DNA of 64,000 bases from Humulus lupulus (GCF_963169125.1 NC_084802.1:26479107-26543106), one strand, 5' to 3'. Shown: positions 45,250 through 57,450, counted from the stretch's first letter. Notes: generated by a model from the letters alone, not told the origin. Made by a program: numbers and translations.

Positions 45250-45900
45250 ACGACTTAGATGTTGATTCTTATCGATTGACCGTGGTTTTCTTAAAAACGC
45301 GAGATATTGATAAGGGTTAGCACTGACTAAGTCCTATCCTGGTTTTAACAGGGTCATAAAACTTAGAAGTTGATTTAAATCTATTTCTCCTTGTTCTTCT
45401 TAAAGAGCATGAGATAAGGATAAAAGTTAACGCTAACTAAGTTTTCTAAATAAGCTTCTGGTTTTAACTGGGTCATAAAACTTAGAAGTTGATTTAAATC
45501 TATTTCTCCTTGTTCTTCTTAAAGAGCATGAGATAAGGATAAAAGTTAACGCTAACTAAGTCTTCTAAATAAGCTCCTGGTTTTAACCGGGTCATAAAAC
45601 TTAGAAGTTGATTTAAATCTATTTCTCCTAGTTCTTCTTAAAGAGCATGAGATAAGGATAAAAGTTAACGCGAACTAAGTTTTCTAAATAAGCTCCTGGT
45701 TTTAACCGGGTCATAAAACTTAGAAGTTGAGTTAAATCTATTTCTCCTTGTTCTTCTTAAAGAGCATGAGATAAGGGTAAAAGTTAACGCGAACTAAGTT
45801 TTCTAAATAAGTTCCTGGTTTTAACTGGGTCATAAAATTTAGAAGTTGATTTATCTATTTATCGCTGTTCTTTCCAAAGAGCTCAAGATATAAATAGCGG
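45250..45900 (+). repeat. 119-bp tandem repeats, six copies
   Basis: The marker ACTTAGAAGTTGATT recurs at 45361, 45480, 45599, 45718 and 45837 (spacing exactly 119), with a more diverged copy at about 45250. They lie between the integrase stop and the end of the antisense gene. Confidence 0.93.
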
Positions 45901-46076
45901 TTAACACGAACTAAGTTTATCAAAAAGATACATATATTGTAGCCAAAAGCATGAAAAAAGATAAGTTAAAGGTGCGAGGCAGATTGTCTCGAGGTGAAAA
46001 CACCTCATGAAAAGGTTACAAAAAATGTTTCAAAATATTCAAAGGCAAATAAAAGAAAAAGAGGAGAAAAAGCGCC

Positions 46077-48694
46077 CTAAGCTCCGTCGGTCGGCCCTTT
46101 GGAGGTCGTTGTTTCACCTTGCTTCGCCACCCCAGAGGCTTCCCCAGTCTCTGAAGGCGGCGCCTCTTTGTCAAGGCAAGCTTGGAACTTCACCAGCAAG
46201 CGCGCCCAGAGATTCGGTGGCATGAAAGAGAAGTCAGCCTTCGGATTGTGAAGCCAACAGTGATAGAACACATCCTGCATGGATTGCTCCGAGATGGTCC
46301 TCTCCTCCTCCAAGGCGGCCTGGATTTCTGTCCTCACTGCCTCAAGGTCTGCCTGCGAGGTGGCAAGGGATGTCTCGAGCACCTGGACCTTCGAGCGGGT
46401 CTTCTCCAAGTCGACCTGGGTCCTCTCCAACTCGCCCTTCGAGGTCGTCAGGGCATCCTTAGCCACCTTAACCTCCTGAAGGGTGGCCTGGTGCTCGGTC
46501 CTCATGTCATCGAGCTGAGTTCTGACCCTGATAATGCTCCGGTGGAGGGCGACGACACCCTGTGAGGGATGAAAGATAAACTGTCTCAGAGGAAAAATAA
46601 GGCAGAGTATAATGGTAAAAGCTTCAAGAGAATAGGGCAGCTTACCGTCAGGGTCATGCTCATTGAAGAGTCCATAATGTCAACCGGGCTCATTGACTCA
46701 ATAGTCCGGAGTTCCTTGTCGGTGAACTTGTAGATGTGGTTAACGGCGTAGCTCGCCGATTCGTACATCTGTCCCTGGAAGGCCTCTGGAATCTTCTCCA
46801 GGTCCTGGGGGTTGACCAGGATGCGTATATCGGAGGCCGCCACAATCTCCATTCCTACGTCCTGGGTGGCAGGCGGAACTCGCTGAGACGGTGGAGGCAT
46901 TTGTCCTGCTCCGACGGCAGGAAGGATCGCCCCCACGACCTGGGCTGACGGGGTTTTCTCCTTCTACTTTGCCGGAGATTTGGTGGAGACCCCAGCAGTA
47001 CTCTTGGAACCCCGGAGCCTTTTCTGTCTTGGCCCGGCTGAGGGGTTCCCCCCGAAGACCACGCCCCGCAAGCTATCCTCGGGCTGAGACATCTCTTCTG
47101 TAAAACAAAAAATGTGGTTATTACAAGTTAGCAATCATGCAGAGAAAGACAGAAGGTTAAAGCTAAAAAAAAAAAAAAGTGTACAAATACTAAGGGAACC
47201 CTACCCCCCGAGCTGGAAGAGCCTAAGACGATTATTTCCCGAACGGGCGCAGGTTCTGGCTCCGGGTCCGATTCCGGGCTAGACTCCCCTACGTACTGCC
47301 TAAGCCCCAGAGCATAGATACCCCTTTGGAGTGATGACCATGTTCGTAAGTTTGTCCCATACTCCTGGAAAAGGATCGACCTAAAGGCTAGGGTATTATC
47401 TACTACTACGGTACCCCTAGGCCGGCTCTCTTGGTGATCCAGCACGAGCCGGTCAACACAATGGAGCAGAAGTGTGTTCATGTCCGGATCGCTCCTGTGA
47501 CGATGGACGATCTGCCTAGGATTGAACCTAGCCAGCCGGGGGTCTGCAACGGCCCCATCTAGACTCCTAAGCAAGTTAGAGTTACCTTGGCCAGAGGGAC
47601 CCGCGGCTGCTCCGGATTGGACCCTCTCCTCGCCTATGCCCTGGGCGACTTCCAATGCCCTCTTCTTGTTCCTCACGAGCGGAACTTCGGCCACCTCGTC
47701 CTCCTCGTCTTCCTCACCCGCGACCTCCTCCACGATGACAGGTCTGGTGTCCCGAGCTGGGGGCTGCCCCCGGGGCCTCTTCAGGTTCAAGGTCTGATTT
47801 GGAAAAATCAGCTTGCAGAACACCATCGTCTCGTCCGTCACGAGCGCGCGATAATCCTTCTCGCTGGGGGGCAAGCCCGCCAGCGTGTCATATTGGCCCC
47901 CGAGGGTCACAGACTTTTCGGTCCTCGCGAAGATGGCTGCAAGATAAGTTCGAGTCAGAATGGAATATGGGAGGAACTAAAATAACACTTAAAAGGCGAG
48001 CTAAGGATAGGGGCAACTTACGAGGACGATTGAAATAGTGGTGCTCGCAGTTCCGGAAACCAGTCGACATGAAGAACTGGTCCTTGAAATCATTAGGATG
48101 GCTAGGCAGCTCGATGACCAGCGCCGTGTTGGGAAAACGGGTTAAATAGTAAAACCCGTCGCCTCGCCCCCACTGGTCCGGGCTGGCCTTGAGGCAAAAG
48201 AAGTATAAAATATCCGTAGGAGTAGGGACCTCCCACTCATGCTTCTGGAATAAGTACCTCAACCCTGCCAGCAGACGGTAGGAGTTGGGAGGGAGCTGAA
48301 ATGGGGCCAACCCCACAAAGTTCAAGAAATCAGCAAAGTACTGATCCAGGGGAAGGAAGGCCCCTGCCTTAAAGTGTTCACCGCTCCAGGCCGCGAACGA
48401 CTCGTCGAGCGGCGAGCAGCTCCGCTCGCCCTCCGCAGTAGGTCGGGCAATGACGGAGGCTTTCCCCAACGCAATGTTGTGGGTGAGGAAGAGCTTGTTA
48501 ATCTTCGCCTGATCGGTTATCTTTGAGACGATCCTCTCCGCCTCAAAGAATGCGTCAGGGGCCACCTCAACCTCCTTCTCCACTGCCGGCTCGAAACGGG
48601 GGATCGGGGAGCTGGGCATCACCGCCTTTCCTTTTTCCTGCTGGGAGGCCGAGCTTCCAACGTTCTTCTGGGGGAGGTTCTTTTTTGGAGCCAT
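46077..48694 (-). CDS. Antisense accessory gene of the Tat element, four exons (putative gypsy-type transposon protein)
   Basis: Exons (minus strand): 48694-48022, 47936-47205, 47097-46646, 46559-46077. The introns are 85, 107 and 86 bp, all GT-AG on the minus strand. The exon phases join correctly (1+2, 1+2, 0) to give one frame of 779 codons, broken only by TAG at 46966-46964 in exon 3. The start MAPKKNLPQKN has a basic N-terminus. Residues about 90-220 (FLNFVGLAPFQLPPNSYRL, PTDILYFFCLK, GDGFYYLTRFPN) resemble the domain family called putative gypsy-type transposon / transposase 28. Exon 2 adds TLGGQYDTLAGLPPSEKDYR and an acidic stretch; exon 4 is a long coiled coil followed by DVFYHCWLHNPKADFSFM. 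Antisense extra frames are known in Tat elements; their role is not known. It may be expressed from its own promoter. Confidence 0.82.
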
Positions 48695-49430
48695 TTGGTC
48701 GCCTAGAGAACAAAAGAAAACACTTTAGAAAAGGTGACCCAAGCAGGAGGAAGAAGCAATTATTATTTGCACGAGCTGAGGTAAGCCCAGCTCGTGGAGA
48801 GTGGAACCACGCGATTCAATGAACACGCGCGTATACACCCAACAGATCCCAGATTACTCGGAATCCGTGTGTCAGAAGGTTCAGAATAGAATTTGCCTTG
48901 GGGGGAAAATTTCAGTAGGCCGAAAATTACAAAACAGCTTATGAGGCGTGTTCCCTAAGCTACCCGGTTTTGCACCCAAAATTCCCAAAACTCCTACCCA
49001 TAAATTTTCCCAGAAAAAATATCCTGAAACCCATACTCTAAAGCGATTTCCTACAGTAAATATACCCTAAGCTAAAAAGGGCTGTCACCCTCCATATCCA
49101 CAAAACCCAGAAAACCCTTGCATGCGGCTACAGTGAATTTTTTTGCCTAAGCTACAGTAGCATGTTATCAAAATACACGGGGTCAGAAAACTTACTGTGT
49201 ATGATTGGGAGATAGACGAGGGTGTTGCGTTGGTAGGAGCTTCTTCGGTGTAGTAGCTTCCAAAGCTTCGGAGAAATCCTTGCACCTAAGCTTCTTGAAC
49301 GATGAAAATGGCAACAACAATTTCGGATGAGGAAAAAGGTTTCCTTCTTCTGGAATATGGAGAGGAAAGAGGAAAAGAGGTTTGAAAATTTTCTAATGAA
49401 AGGGTGGCCCGTGTGTAGGGTGGCCACCCC

Positions 49431-49438
49431 CTTTTATA
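49431..49438 (-). promoter_or_regulatory. Candidate TATA box for the antisense gene
   Basis: The plus strand CTTTTATA reads TATAAAAG on the minus strand, in the context GCATATAAAAGGGGG. It lies about 740 bases upstream of the antisense ATG. Its use as a promoter is inference. Confidence 0.5.
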
Positions 49439-49689
49439 TGCATGGAGGATCACGTGTAGAAGGCCCTTGGATGGCCCTGATGAGGGATCCGAGGCCTTCC
49501 ACTCGAAATACGAAACGATGGCTGGGCATAGGCTAGGCCATTAAATGCGGTTCTCGTAAGACGTACCATCACCACCCACGATGTGCCATGTACCAGGCGC
49601 CTGCGTAAAGAGGGGAATGCAAAGAGTTGTGGGGAAGTCTAAAAGCCCCTACTATGGTCTTATATATGACGTCATATATCACGAGCAGG

Positions 49690-49704
49690 AGCTTGGGGGG
49701 AAGA
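49690..49704 (+). promoter_or_regulatory. Polypurine tract of the Tat element
   Basis: AGCTTGGGGGGAAGA directly precedes the 3' LTR at 49705. It is purine-rich, as needed for plus-strand priming. Confidence 0.75.
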
Positions 49705-50467
49705 TGTACGCCCTGATTTTCCCACGGGCTGATTAGCAGGCCGAGCTTCGGACTATTCATGATTAGTCCGTAGGCATCCCCTAGGTCGGAGCTCTTGTCT
49801 TGAGGTCGTCCCCCCTTAGCTCGAGGAATCCTCAAGGACTCACCAAGACTCCCAAGGCGGGAGCAAGGAATAGGAAGGCCGAAGGTCAGGTCGGGTGCAC
49901 AGCTCGTGGTACGAGCTAGATATGGAGGCTACGACGCCTTGTAAAGTCAACATACGCAAGATAAACGTGCATATATCTGACATCACGTGTCCGATATCTC
50001 CCTGACTTCTCGGACACGCTGCAGGAACGTGCGTGTTCAGGCACCCACGGCTGGGTTGGGCCGTGCGGCCCATTATCTCCTTACCTATCGATTTGACCAT
50101 ACTTATGTGTCAGGTTTAGGAATTAATCATGAATGTCACAGAGTTGATATGACAAATAAGAAGGTCACGGGATGACCTCCTTACCAAATTCCAGGTGCTC
50201 TCTCCTATAAATATGGAGACCCTAGGAGTTGATAAGGGTTGGAAAAAATAGTCTCTAGAGAGATATACTTTGTAACCAAATACCCAGAATATATCAATAA
50301 TATTGACTAGTGGAGTAGACGGATTTTAACCTTTGAACCACTTAAAAATGTGTCTTGAGTCGCCCATTTCATCCTCTAAGATCTTATATCTGTGACGGTT
50401 CTATATTTGGCACTAATCCTCTTCCCTCTTTCTCTTAATTACCTGTTGGCGAAGAACCGCGTCAACA
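49705..50467 (+). repeat. 3' LTR of the Tat element
   Basis: 763 bp, the same length as the 5' LTR, with about 12 substitutions and no indels by visual comparison. Confidence 0.95.
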
Positions 50468-50472
50468 GAAGG

Positions 50473-51107
50473 AAAAACATATTTTTATATAAAAATTACT
50501 CCTTTTAAATTTTTTATTAATCCCTAAAAATTAAAACTCAATTAAAATTAATAAATGAAGCATAACCTATAAATCAACGAAGAAACCACATACCGGTAAA
50601 CCCTAAACAATGTTGACATTATTCGGCTGGAACTCTGAAATTTTATGACATCAAGCAGATAATTTAGGGTTTTTTTCTTTCTTTTATATTCGAACACCAC
50701 ACTACCCTAGAATAGGAGGGAGGCTATTTCTAGCGGAATTTCACAATAAATCCCCAGAATCAGAGAACTTGAGGAGGCACACGATTTGCACATAGACATA
50801 AGAGGAATAGAAATTGAAATCGTATATTGCCATTAAACTTTCACTTGACGCTCGACTATAGTGAGAAATAGATCCAATGATAAATATATAATACATGCAT
50901 CCCTAAATAGCAACTTACTCCTAGCTCATTCCACCAATAGACAACAGGATAAAATAGTTGCATCCATGCGGGCTTTTCGTACGTCTACACCAAAGTTAAA
51001 CCCTATATATATAACACATTCAAAATTCTAGATAAGGTAATAATCAACTCCATTTTTCATTGTCTCCACCACCCTGCAGATTTGACTTTAGCTAGGATTT
51101 TGACTGT
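50473..51107. other. AT-rich spacer between the Tat element and the next LTR
   Basis: It continues the sequence interrupted at 37943. No gene is recognised. Confidence 0.5.
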
Positions 51108-51112
51108 CTTGT

Positions 51113-53206
51113 TGTAGCGTCCCAAAATTGCTAATAGGGCTTAGGGCCTTGATTAACATGACAGGAGAGCAATAATTGATTTAATTATGCTAATATGTGT
51201 GTATTGTGATTGATACCACGAGTGTGTGGTGATATATTCGTAATGTGCAATCCGAGACGGTCCTAGGGAACGGTTCAGCTAAATAGTCACAACGGGGTCG
51301 AATACCTGGCTCGGGAAGAGCCTAGGGGTATTTTGGGAACACAGTTGATGTTCGGGATTTACTGGGTAATGGGTAATGATTTAGAAATTGTATAAGTATG
51401 TTGGGGATTAAATGAGGATCTATAGGAACACTCGAGGATTTAGAGGGATGTGACAATTGACGAGATTGCCCTTGATGACACTAGAGGATTTAACATAGTT
51501 TTGAGGGCATTTTGGACTTTTTTAGCAAAGGGATAAACTTGGATCTTAGGTAGCTGAGACCCCAGAGTCACTTAGAAAGAAACTGAAGGAAGGGAACATA
51601 AATCTCAACTCTTACTCTCTCTATCCCTTGGTTCTCTCTCCCTTTTTTGGTGCTTGGAGGTTTGAAGAATTTTTGTGGATTTTAGACTAAGGAATTGAAA
51701 GATTGGCGGCTTAAGATGTTTGGGAATTAGCTTAGGCCGAAACTATCACAAAGGTAAGAATTCTGTATTGAATTTTCTAAGTACTTTGCTGTAATTTTTT
51801 ATATGATGGCCTAGGTTCAAGTTTGGTTGAATTTAAGTGTTGAGCTTAGGGTGTGATGAGGTTTTTGTTGAGTTTTTGGATGCTTGTATCAGTTGTGTTG
51901 TTTGGATATGAATCCTAGACTGAATTTTAGAATTAAGGCTTGAAATCAGTAAGTTTCAGGGAGGTTAGCTCGTAAAATGCATGGGGAATTCTGGGTTTTG
52001 GGGCTCGAGTCGTGGCCCTGTTCATCAGGCGCCACGACTCGCTTGAATGCTAAGGCCTGGGGGCCTCAGAAATTTTCCCAGGTGCCGCAACACAGGGTAT
52101 AGCGCACGTAGCCCCCTCTTACTTGAGCGCATCGTGACTCAAATGTGAAATAATGGTTGTTTAGGGGTTTTGAGCTCGGGAACCCAAATGTTAAGGCTCT
52201 GGAAGGATTCTACTACCCGGTTTAGTAGAATCCAAGGTCCCATAGGCTAGATTAATATTCTGAAGTTCTTATTTGGTTTAGGGCTTGATGGATGGTTATT
52301 GTGAATGCGTTGTGACTAGGTTTTTCATTAAATATCGGGTTAGGGGATCGTGCTCGGGATCGCGGTAGTCAATCGACTCGGGACACAGGTAAGAAAACTG
52401 TTGTACCCATAGAGCACGGCATGTCTCTATTGTTTGTGTTTCAGGGCGTGGCTCTATTGTTTATGTTTAATATATGTGTGAATATTTTTTAATATTATGT
52501 TGTGTTATGCATGATTATGAATGAACGACAAAGGCCGAGAACGACAAAGGTCGGGAACGGCCAAGGCCGAGAATGGCAAGAAACTGGTACGGCAAGGGGT
52601 CGAGATCGACGTTGAGTACGCTGAGTGCAGGCCATTAGGACGAGACCCTCCAAGGGTGTTGTATTCACCCGCTCGGTGAAGACCACGAACCCAAGGCCTG
52701 GTAAAGCACCTGGGTCAGATTAGGCTGCTACGTGTTTAGTCTGTCGACTGTTTTGCTGTATATTGTGGACTTATATATGTGTAGTTTATTATGCATTGAG
52801 TTTTCTTGCTGGGCTTTCCCTCACGAGTGCTTTATGGTGCAGGTAAGGGCAAAGGATATGTTGACCAACCATGAGTACGGAGAGCGTGGAGCGATGGGTA
52901 CATGTTCGGCCTACCTGACGGCCACGGCCAGGGTTATTTTGGGAAAAATATTGTAATGATTGCTTTTGTTGCCTAGGTCGACCGTATTTATATTCTGAGT
53001 TGTAATACATTTTCTAAATAGTATTTTGGGATCCCAATTATAAAACTTGTTATGATTTCAATGAATATCCAAATCTTTATAATTAATGTCGTTAAATGAG
53101 TTTTATTTCAATTTAGTCACACTTTTAACCTAAAACCTCGATTAGCGAGCTAATGGCATTTTTTTTAACTCACATAGTAACGGCTCTAAGGAAGTAGGGC
53201 GTTACA
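51113..53206 (+). mobile_element. Solo LTR (subfamily A-like), plus orientation
   Basis: It reads TGTAGCGTCCCAAAATTGC...GTAGGGCGTTACA, 2,094 bp with no internal domains. CTTGT precedes it (51108-51112) and ACTTGT follows (53207-53212), a target duplication if one extra A is allowed. It has a short version of the GAGAACG-type minisatellite (52527-52600). Confidence 0.85.
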
Positions 53207-53700
53207 ACTTGTAGATCTCTAAATTTGACCAAGCTAGTAAAGTATGGATCACTACATCTTGTATCTTTACATTTTTAAGCTGAAAATGTAAACGAACCCA
53301 CCATGATGCCAGTTGCTTATTCCATAACCACATTTTAAAGAGTAACCAAGTACTAAACTAGAAAAACCAGCAAAAATTAAAAACATGATAGCAAATAAAC
53401 AATAAACTAGCAGCATAAAAATAATTAGTTGCAATATTTTAAGTAATATGACAAAAAAATTGCTACTAAACTAAAAAAACTAGAAAAAAATAGAAATGCT
53501 ATAGAAACCACTTAGGAAATGAAATAATTGGTAACTAGATACTAAAATTCCTAAGTAAATCCAAACAACGTGCACCAAAAAAGGTCTGGGTGCAAAATAA
53601 CCATTAATAGTGTGTGAAAGTAAGTAAATGTCATACTTTCAATTTTGTAGTAAAGTAGCCTAACCACTCTCTTAATATTACATATTACTAAATATGTCAT
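53207..53700. other. AT-rich spacer
   Basis: Short A-rich motifs such as AACTAGAAAAA recur. No gene or clear element boundary is seen. Confidence 0.4.
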
Positions 53701-53739
53701 TAAGCAAATTACATAGATATTATTCAATTCTAAATATTT

Positions 53740-54625
53740 TAATATTATGATATATGTATATTAGTTTTTTTAATTAGTTTTTATTTTAAAAGTTATTTTG
53801 ATTTTTTTCATTTTTATGGGTTGTTGGTATATCATTTTTCAACTAGTGTATATATTTTTTGTAGGATGGTATACCAAAGTTGTATGATTAATTTTATATA
53901 AAGATTACATGTTTTTTTAAACTATTGTTAACACGGTATATGCAATGTTTATGCTATAATATATCAAATTTCATTATTGTTATTTCATATCAATTAATTT
54001 TATTTGTTTTTTTTTAAAAGTTTATGGTATATAAACTTATTAGCATGATATATTAATTTGATATATTATAGTACAAAAAATGGATATATCATGCTATTAA
54101 ACATATATATCGTATGTACTATAATATTTCATATACCATAAGAAAAAAAATCAACACGCCATGATAATAAAATTATATACGCTATAATTTTTTAACAAAA
54201 AAAAATTGGTATATTATTACTCAAATGATGTATATACCATGCTAACAAAATTATATACCACCATTAAAATAAATATATTTTACTAATAAAATTATATATC
54301 ACTATTATATATAACATGATATATCATCTAAAAAAATAATATAGTATACCACAAAAAAACATATATACTAAGTTCGAAAACAATTTACCAATACTTAAAA
54401 TATATATATATATATAACATGCTAACAAAATTATATACCATCATTAAAATGTATATATAATGATAACAAAATTATGTACCACTATTAAATTGTATATACA
54501 ATGCTAACAAAATTATATACCACCATTATATATATATATAAAAATAAAAACTAAATATTATCTAAAAAAATAATATACCGTACCACAAAAAACTTATATA
54601 CTGAGTTGGAAAATAATATACCAAC
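53740..54625. repeat. AT-rich repeat field, left part
   Basis: The segment 53755-53860 is an inverted copy of the repeat unit found at 59740-60290. From about 54230 short direct repeats follow (ACCATGCTAACAAAATTATA and relatives). The field is interrupted by the LTR at 54626. Confidence 0.65.
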
Positions 54626-55154
54626 TGTAACGCCCTAAACTCCAGGGACCGTTACGGTGCGCATTATAAACAATGCTAAACTCGCTAATCGAGTCATTTG
54701 GCCATAAACGTGTAACTAAGTATGATTAGTGGTTTAGGGATTAAAATTTTTGTTTAAGATATAACGTTTCATTAGAACGTTTACTGTATACATTGGGATC
54801 CCAAAAATATAATTTAAAGGTCTATTACAAGAAAATATTTACAACCAGCCGATCTAAGTGGCAAAACAGGGTTTAACCCTAGTTCCTCTTTCAACCCTCG
54901 GCCGTGGCGGTCGAGCAGCCGCATATGTACACGTTGTCACCTAAGCTCTCCAACTCAAGGATGGTCCAGCTTTCTTTTGCCTTTACCTGCACCACATAGC
55001 ACCCGTGAGCCGAAGCCCAGCAAGAAAACTCAATATGCTCATGAACAGTAATAACATGTCATCGAATCATAATGTGCATGCCTAGTAATAATAGCTTTCA
55101 TCATGCATGGAAATAAGTTCAAATAAATGATTATGAGGTCCTGCATCTGAATAG

Positions 55155-57450
55155 ATGACTAATGAGTCAATCTCTGGGGACCTGCTTATTGAATAAATGA
55201 CTAGTAAGTCAATCTCGGAGTGGATGACTAATGAGTCACACCTTGCATAGGTGACTAATGAGTCACACTCTGTATAGATGACTAATGAGTCATACCTTGA
55301 TAGCTCTACAAAATAGAGTTATTTTACTACTTTTTATGTGCTAATTGTTGCTTAATTCTTGAGTTTTTATGTAATTTATTAAGTTTTTAAGTAATTTTAC
55401 ATTTATTAGTCTTATTGTTATTTTTCTAGATTTTTATATGTTTTTATAGATATTTTATTGTTTTATGTTGTAATTTAATTATTTAAAATTAGTATTGTTA
55501 GTTTGAATGCTAAAAATATGATTTTATTGAAATTAAATGTTATGTAAATTAAAATTTAATTAATATTTTTATGGAAGTTATATGGTATATTTTATTAATG
55601 AAAATATTTAATTTTAATTTAGTTTGTAATTTATTTTGTAGAAAAATTATTGCATTTGTGGCTCTTGAAAAGCAAGGAAATCAAAAGAAAGAAGTGACAT
55701 TTTTGAAGAAAGAAAAGGGAAAATGAGGAAATTGAAGCTCACTTCCCAGCCCAACGCCTGGCCCACTCGGCCCACCTGCCTGCCCAGCCCATGCTCCAGC
55801 TCTGTCCAGCCCAGCAGCCACTTGAAACCGTGTCTCCCAGGTGCTCCCTGACACTCCAGTTGAAGTCCATGCACCACACGAAGACCAGCCATCTCCTTTA
55901 GCAGCCTCCAGCTGCCCCATTTCGGCCCAGCACTTCCAGGCCCGCCTGCCTCCTTAGGCCCAACGCCACCACCTGATGAATGCATCAGCCGAAGCTCCCC
56001 AAGGCCCAAATGCCCAGCCAAACCCACCCTGCCAGCAGCCACCCATGCATGCCTCCAATTCTTGAGCCCACAAATTCTCAATTTGTCCCCTTGTCTTCAA
56101 AATGCCAATTTTTACCCAATGTTTACACACATTTTACCTAAAAATCATCATTACACCCTACAATTTACCCATATTTGCCAAATTATAATTAATTCCATTA
56201 ATTTAATCAATTTAAATTGATTATTTTAATACTTTTTTTTGCTATAAATAAGGGAGTTTGGTGCTTAATTTTTAGGGAGGTTACCATACCACAAGTTCTA
56301 CACTTTCAAGACCTTTCAATTATCTTCATATTTTTCTTCTTTTTGGTCATTTTTCCTATGAGTTTTTAGAGGAAAAATTTGGGGGTTTCTCTTCCAAAAT
56401 TTTCTATTTATGTTTGTAATTTTTAGTTTGTATTTGCTATTTCAGTTATGAGTTTCTAATCTTTTTAAGATTATTTGCTATTTTAGTTATGAGTTTCTAA
56501 TTTTCCTAGATAGTGTTTATTTTGTATGTTGATTTCCCATTTTGTGTAATAAAGTTTATGGATTTTCTTCTTCAAATATTTTCTTTCATCTTAAATATCT
56601 TGTATTTTAGATTGTTAGAACATATTTACACTTTGTTCTTCACTAGTGTAAAAACATAATATTCTTTGTATAAGATGTGTCATTAAATTGCACACATTCA
56701 ATGCTTAGAACAAAAATATTATGTTTTGCCTTATAAATAATGTTCATTGATTTATTTGTTATTTCATTAGATTGATTTACACTAAATGCTTTGAAATTAT
56801 AATTTTTAAAAGTGAAGATAGATCCTATATTTTTATAAAAACTTGTGCTTAAATAAAATATCTAATTTGAATAAGTGATGGTTTGATTAATTTCTACTAT
56901 TACTAAAACTTGGGAATCAATATACTTTTAAATATTATTGAACTTATATTTTGTGGATTCTATTATCTTAATAATCTTTCTTTTACCATCTTAATTTTTA
57001 TTATTAATTTATGTTTATATATTGTCTTTTATTTTATTTTCATTATACAAAAATCTCATCAATCTTTGGAGCTATGTTAGAATTTATTAATTTTGGTTTA
57101 AAATAGTTTTCTTTTCGATTTTAGACAATTCCTTTGGGTTTGACATCCTTGCTTACACGATCACTATTCTATATGAACGATCTGTGCGCTTACGATTTAT
57201 AAATATTTAAAACATACCCGTTTTGGGTCCATCATACCCTGTATAGGTGACTAATGAGTCACACTCTGTATAGAAGACTAATGAGTCTATCTCTGTCTAG
57301 GTGACTAATGAGTCACACTCTATATAGAAGACTAATGAGTCTCACTCTGTAAAGGTGACTAATGAGTCACACTCTGCATAAGAGACTAATGAGTCAATCT
57401 TTGTGTGGATGACTAATGAGTCATACCCTGTATAGGTGATTAATGAGTCA
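55155..57450 (-). repeat. 21-22-bp minisatellite with TGACTAATGAGTCA core, interrupted by an LTR
   Basis: The core GACTAATGAGTCA recurs about five times at 55155-55295 and about eight times at 57245-57450 with spacers like CACTCTGTATAG. The inner element 55298-57234 separates the two parts of what was one array. Confidence 0.85.
55298..57234 (+). mobile_element. Solo LTR of another gypsy-like family, inserted in the minisatellite
   Basis: It reads TGATAGCTCTACAAAAT...TTTTGGGTCCATCA, 1,937 bp. Flanks are TACCT (55293-55297) and TACCC (57235-57239), 4 of 5 matching. A TATA box (GCTATAAATAAGG near 56241) supports plus orientation. The GC-rich block 55730-56080 is non-coding. The family is not one of the others here; an Athila/Tat-like origin is only a guess. 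Confidence 0.75.

Larger units (their letters stand above)
48695..49704 (-). other. Antisense leader and U3-proximal region of the Tat element
   Basis: Non-coding on both strands as far as I can see. It would be the 5' leader of the antisense gene (minus) and the 3' non-coding part of the sense transcript. Short frames at 49085-49427 (minus) and 49327-49536 (plus) lack family signals. Confidence 0.5.
37944..50467 (+). mobile_element. Ty3/gypsy retrotransposon of the Tat lineage, full length, with antisense gene
   Basis: Boundaries are TGTACGCCC...GTCAACA with the perfect target duplication GAAGG (37939-37943 and 50468-50472). The two LTRs are both 763 bp and differ at about 12 positions by my reading, so the insertion is recent. 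Order: LTR, gag (38762), protease, RT, RNase H, second RNase H, integrase (to 45095), 119-bp repeats, antisense spliced gene (48694-46077), polypurine tract, LTR. The second RNase H is the mark of Tat elements. Four point stops, two frameshifts and an integrase active-site change make this copy non-autonomous. Confidence 0.95.

Noticed and set aside
45250..45900. Possible CRISPR-like array of evenly spaced repeats
   Set aside because: The whole 119-bp unit repeats with no unique spacers, and the context is a plant retrotransposon.
47522..47985. Plus-strand frames over exon 2 of the antisense gene
   Set aside because: They are shadows of the antisense gene, which has domain content and consistent splice sites.
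55647..56081. Minus-strand open frame of 144 residues, rich in Gly, Trp and Leu
   Set aside because: It lies in the GC-rich block of a solo LTR and reads as low-complexity; no family match recognised.
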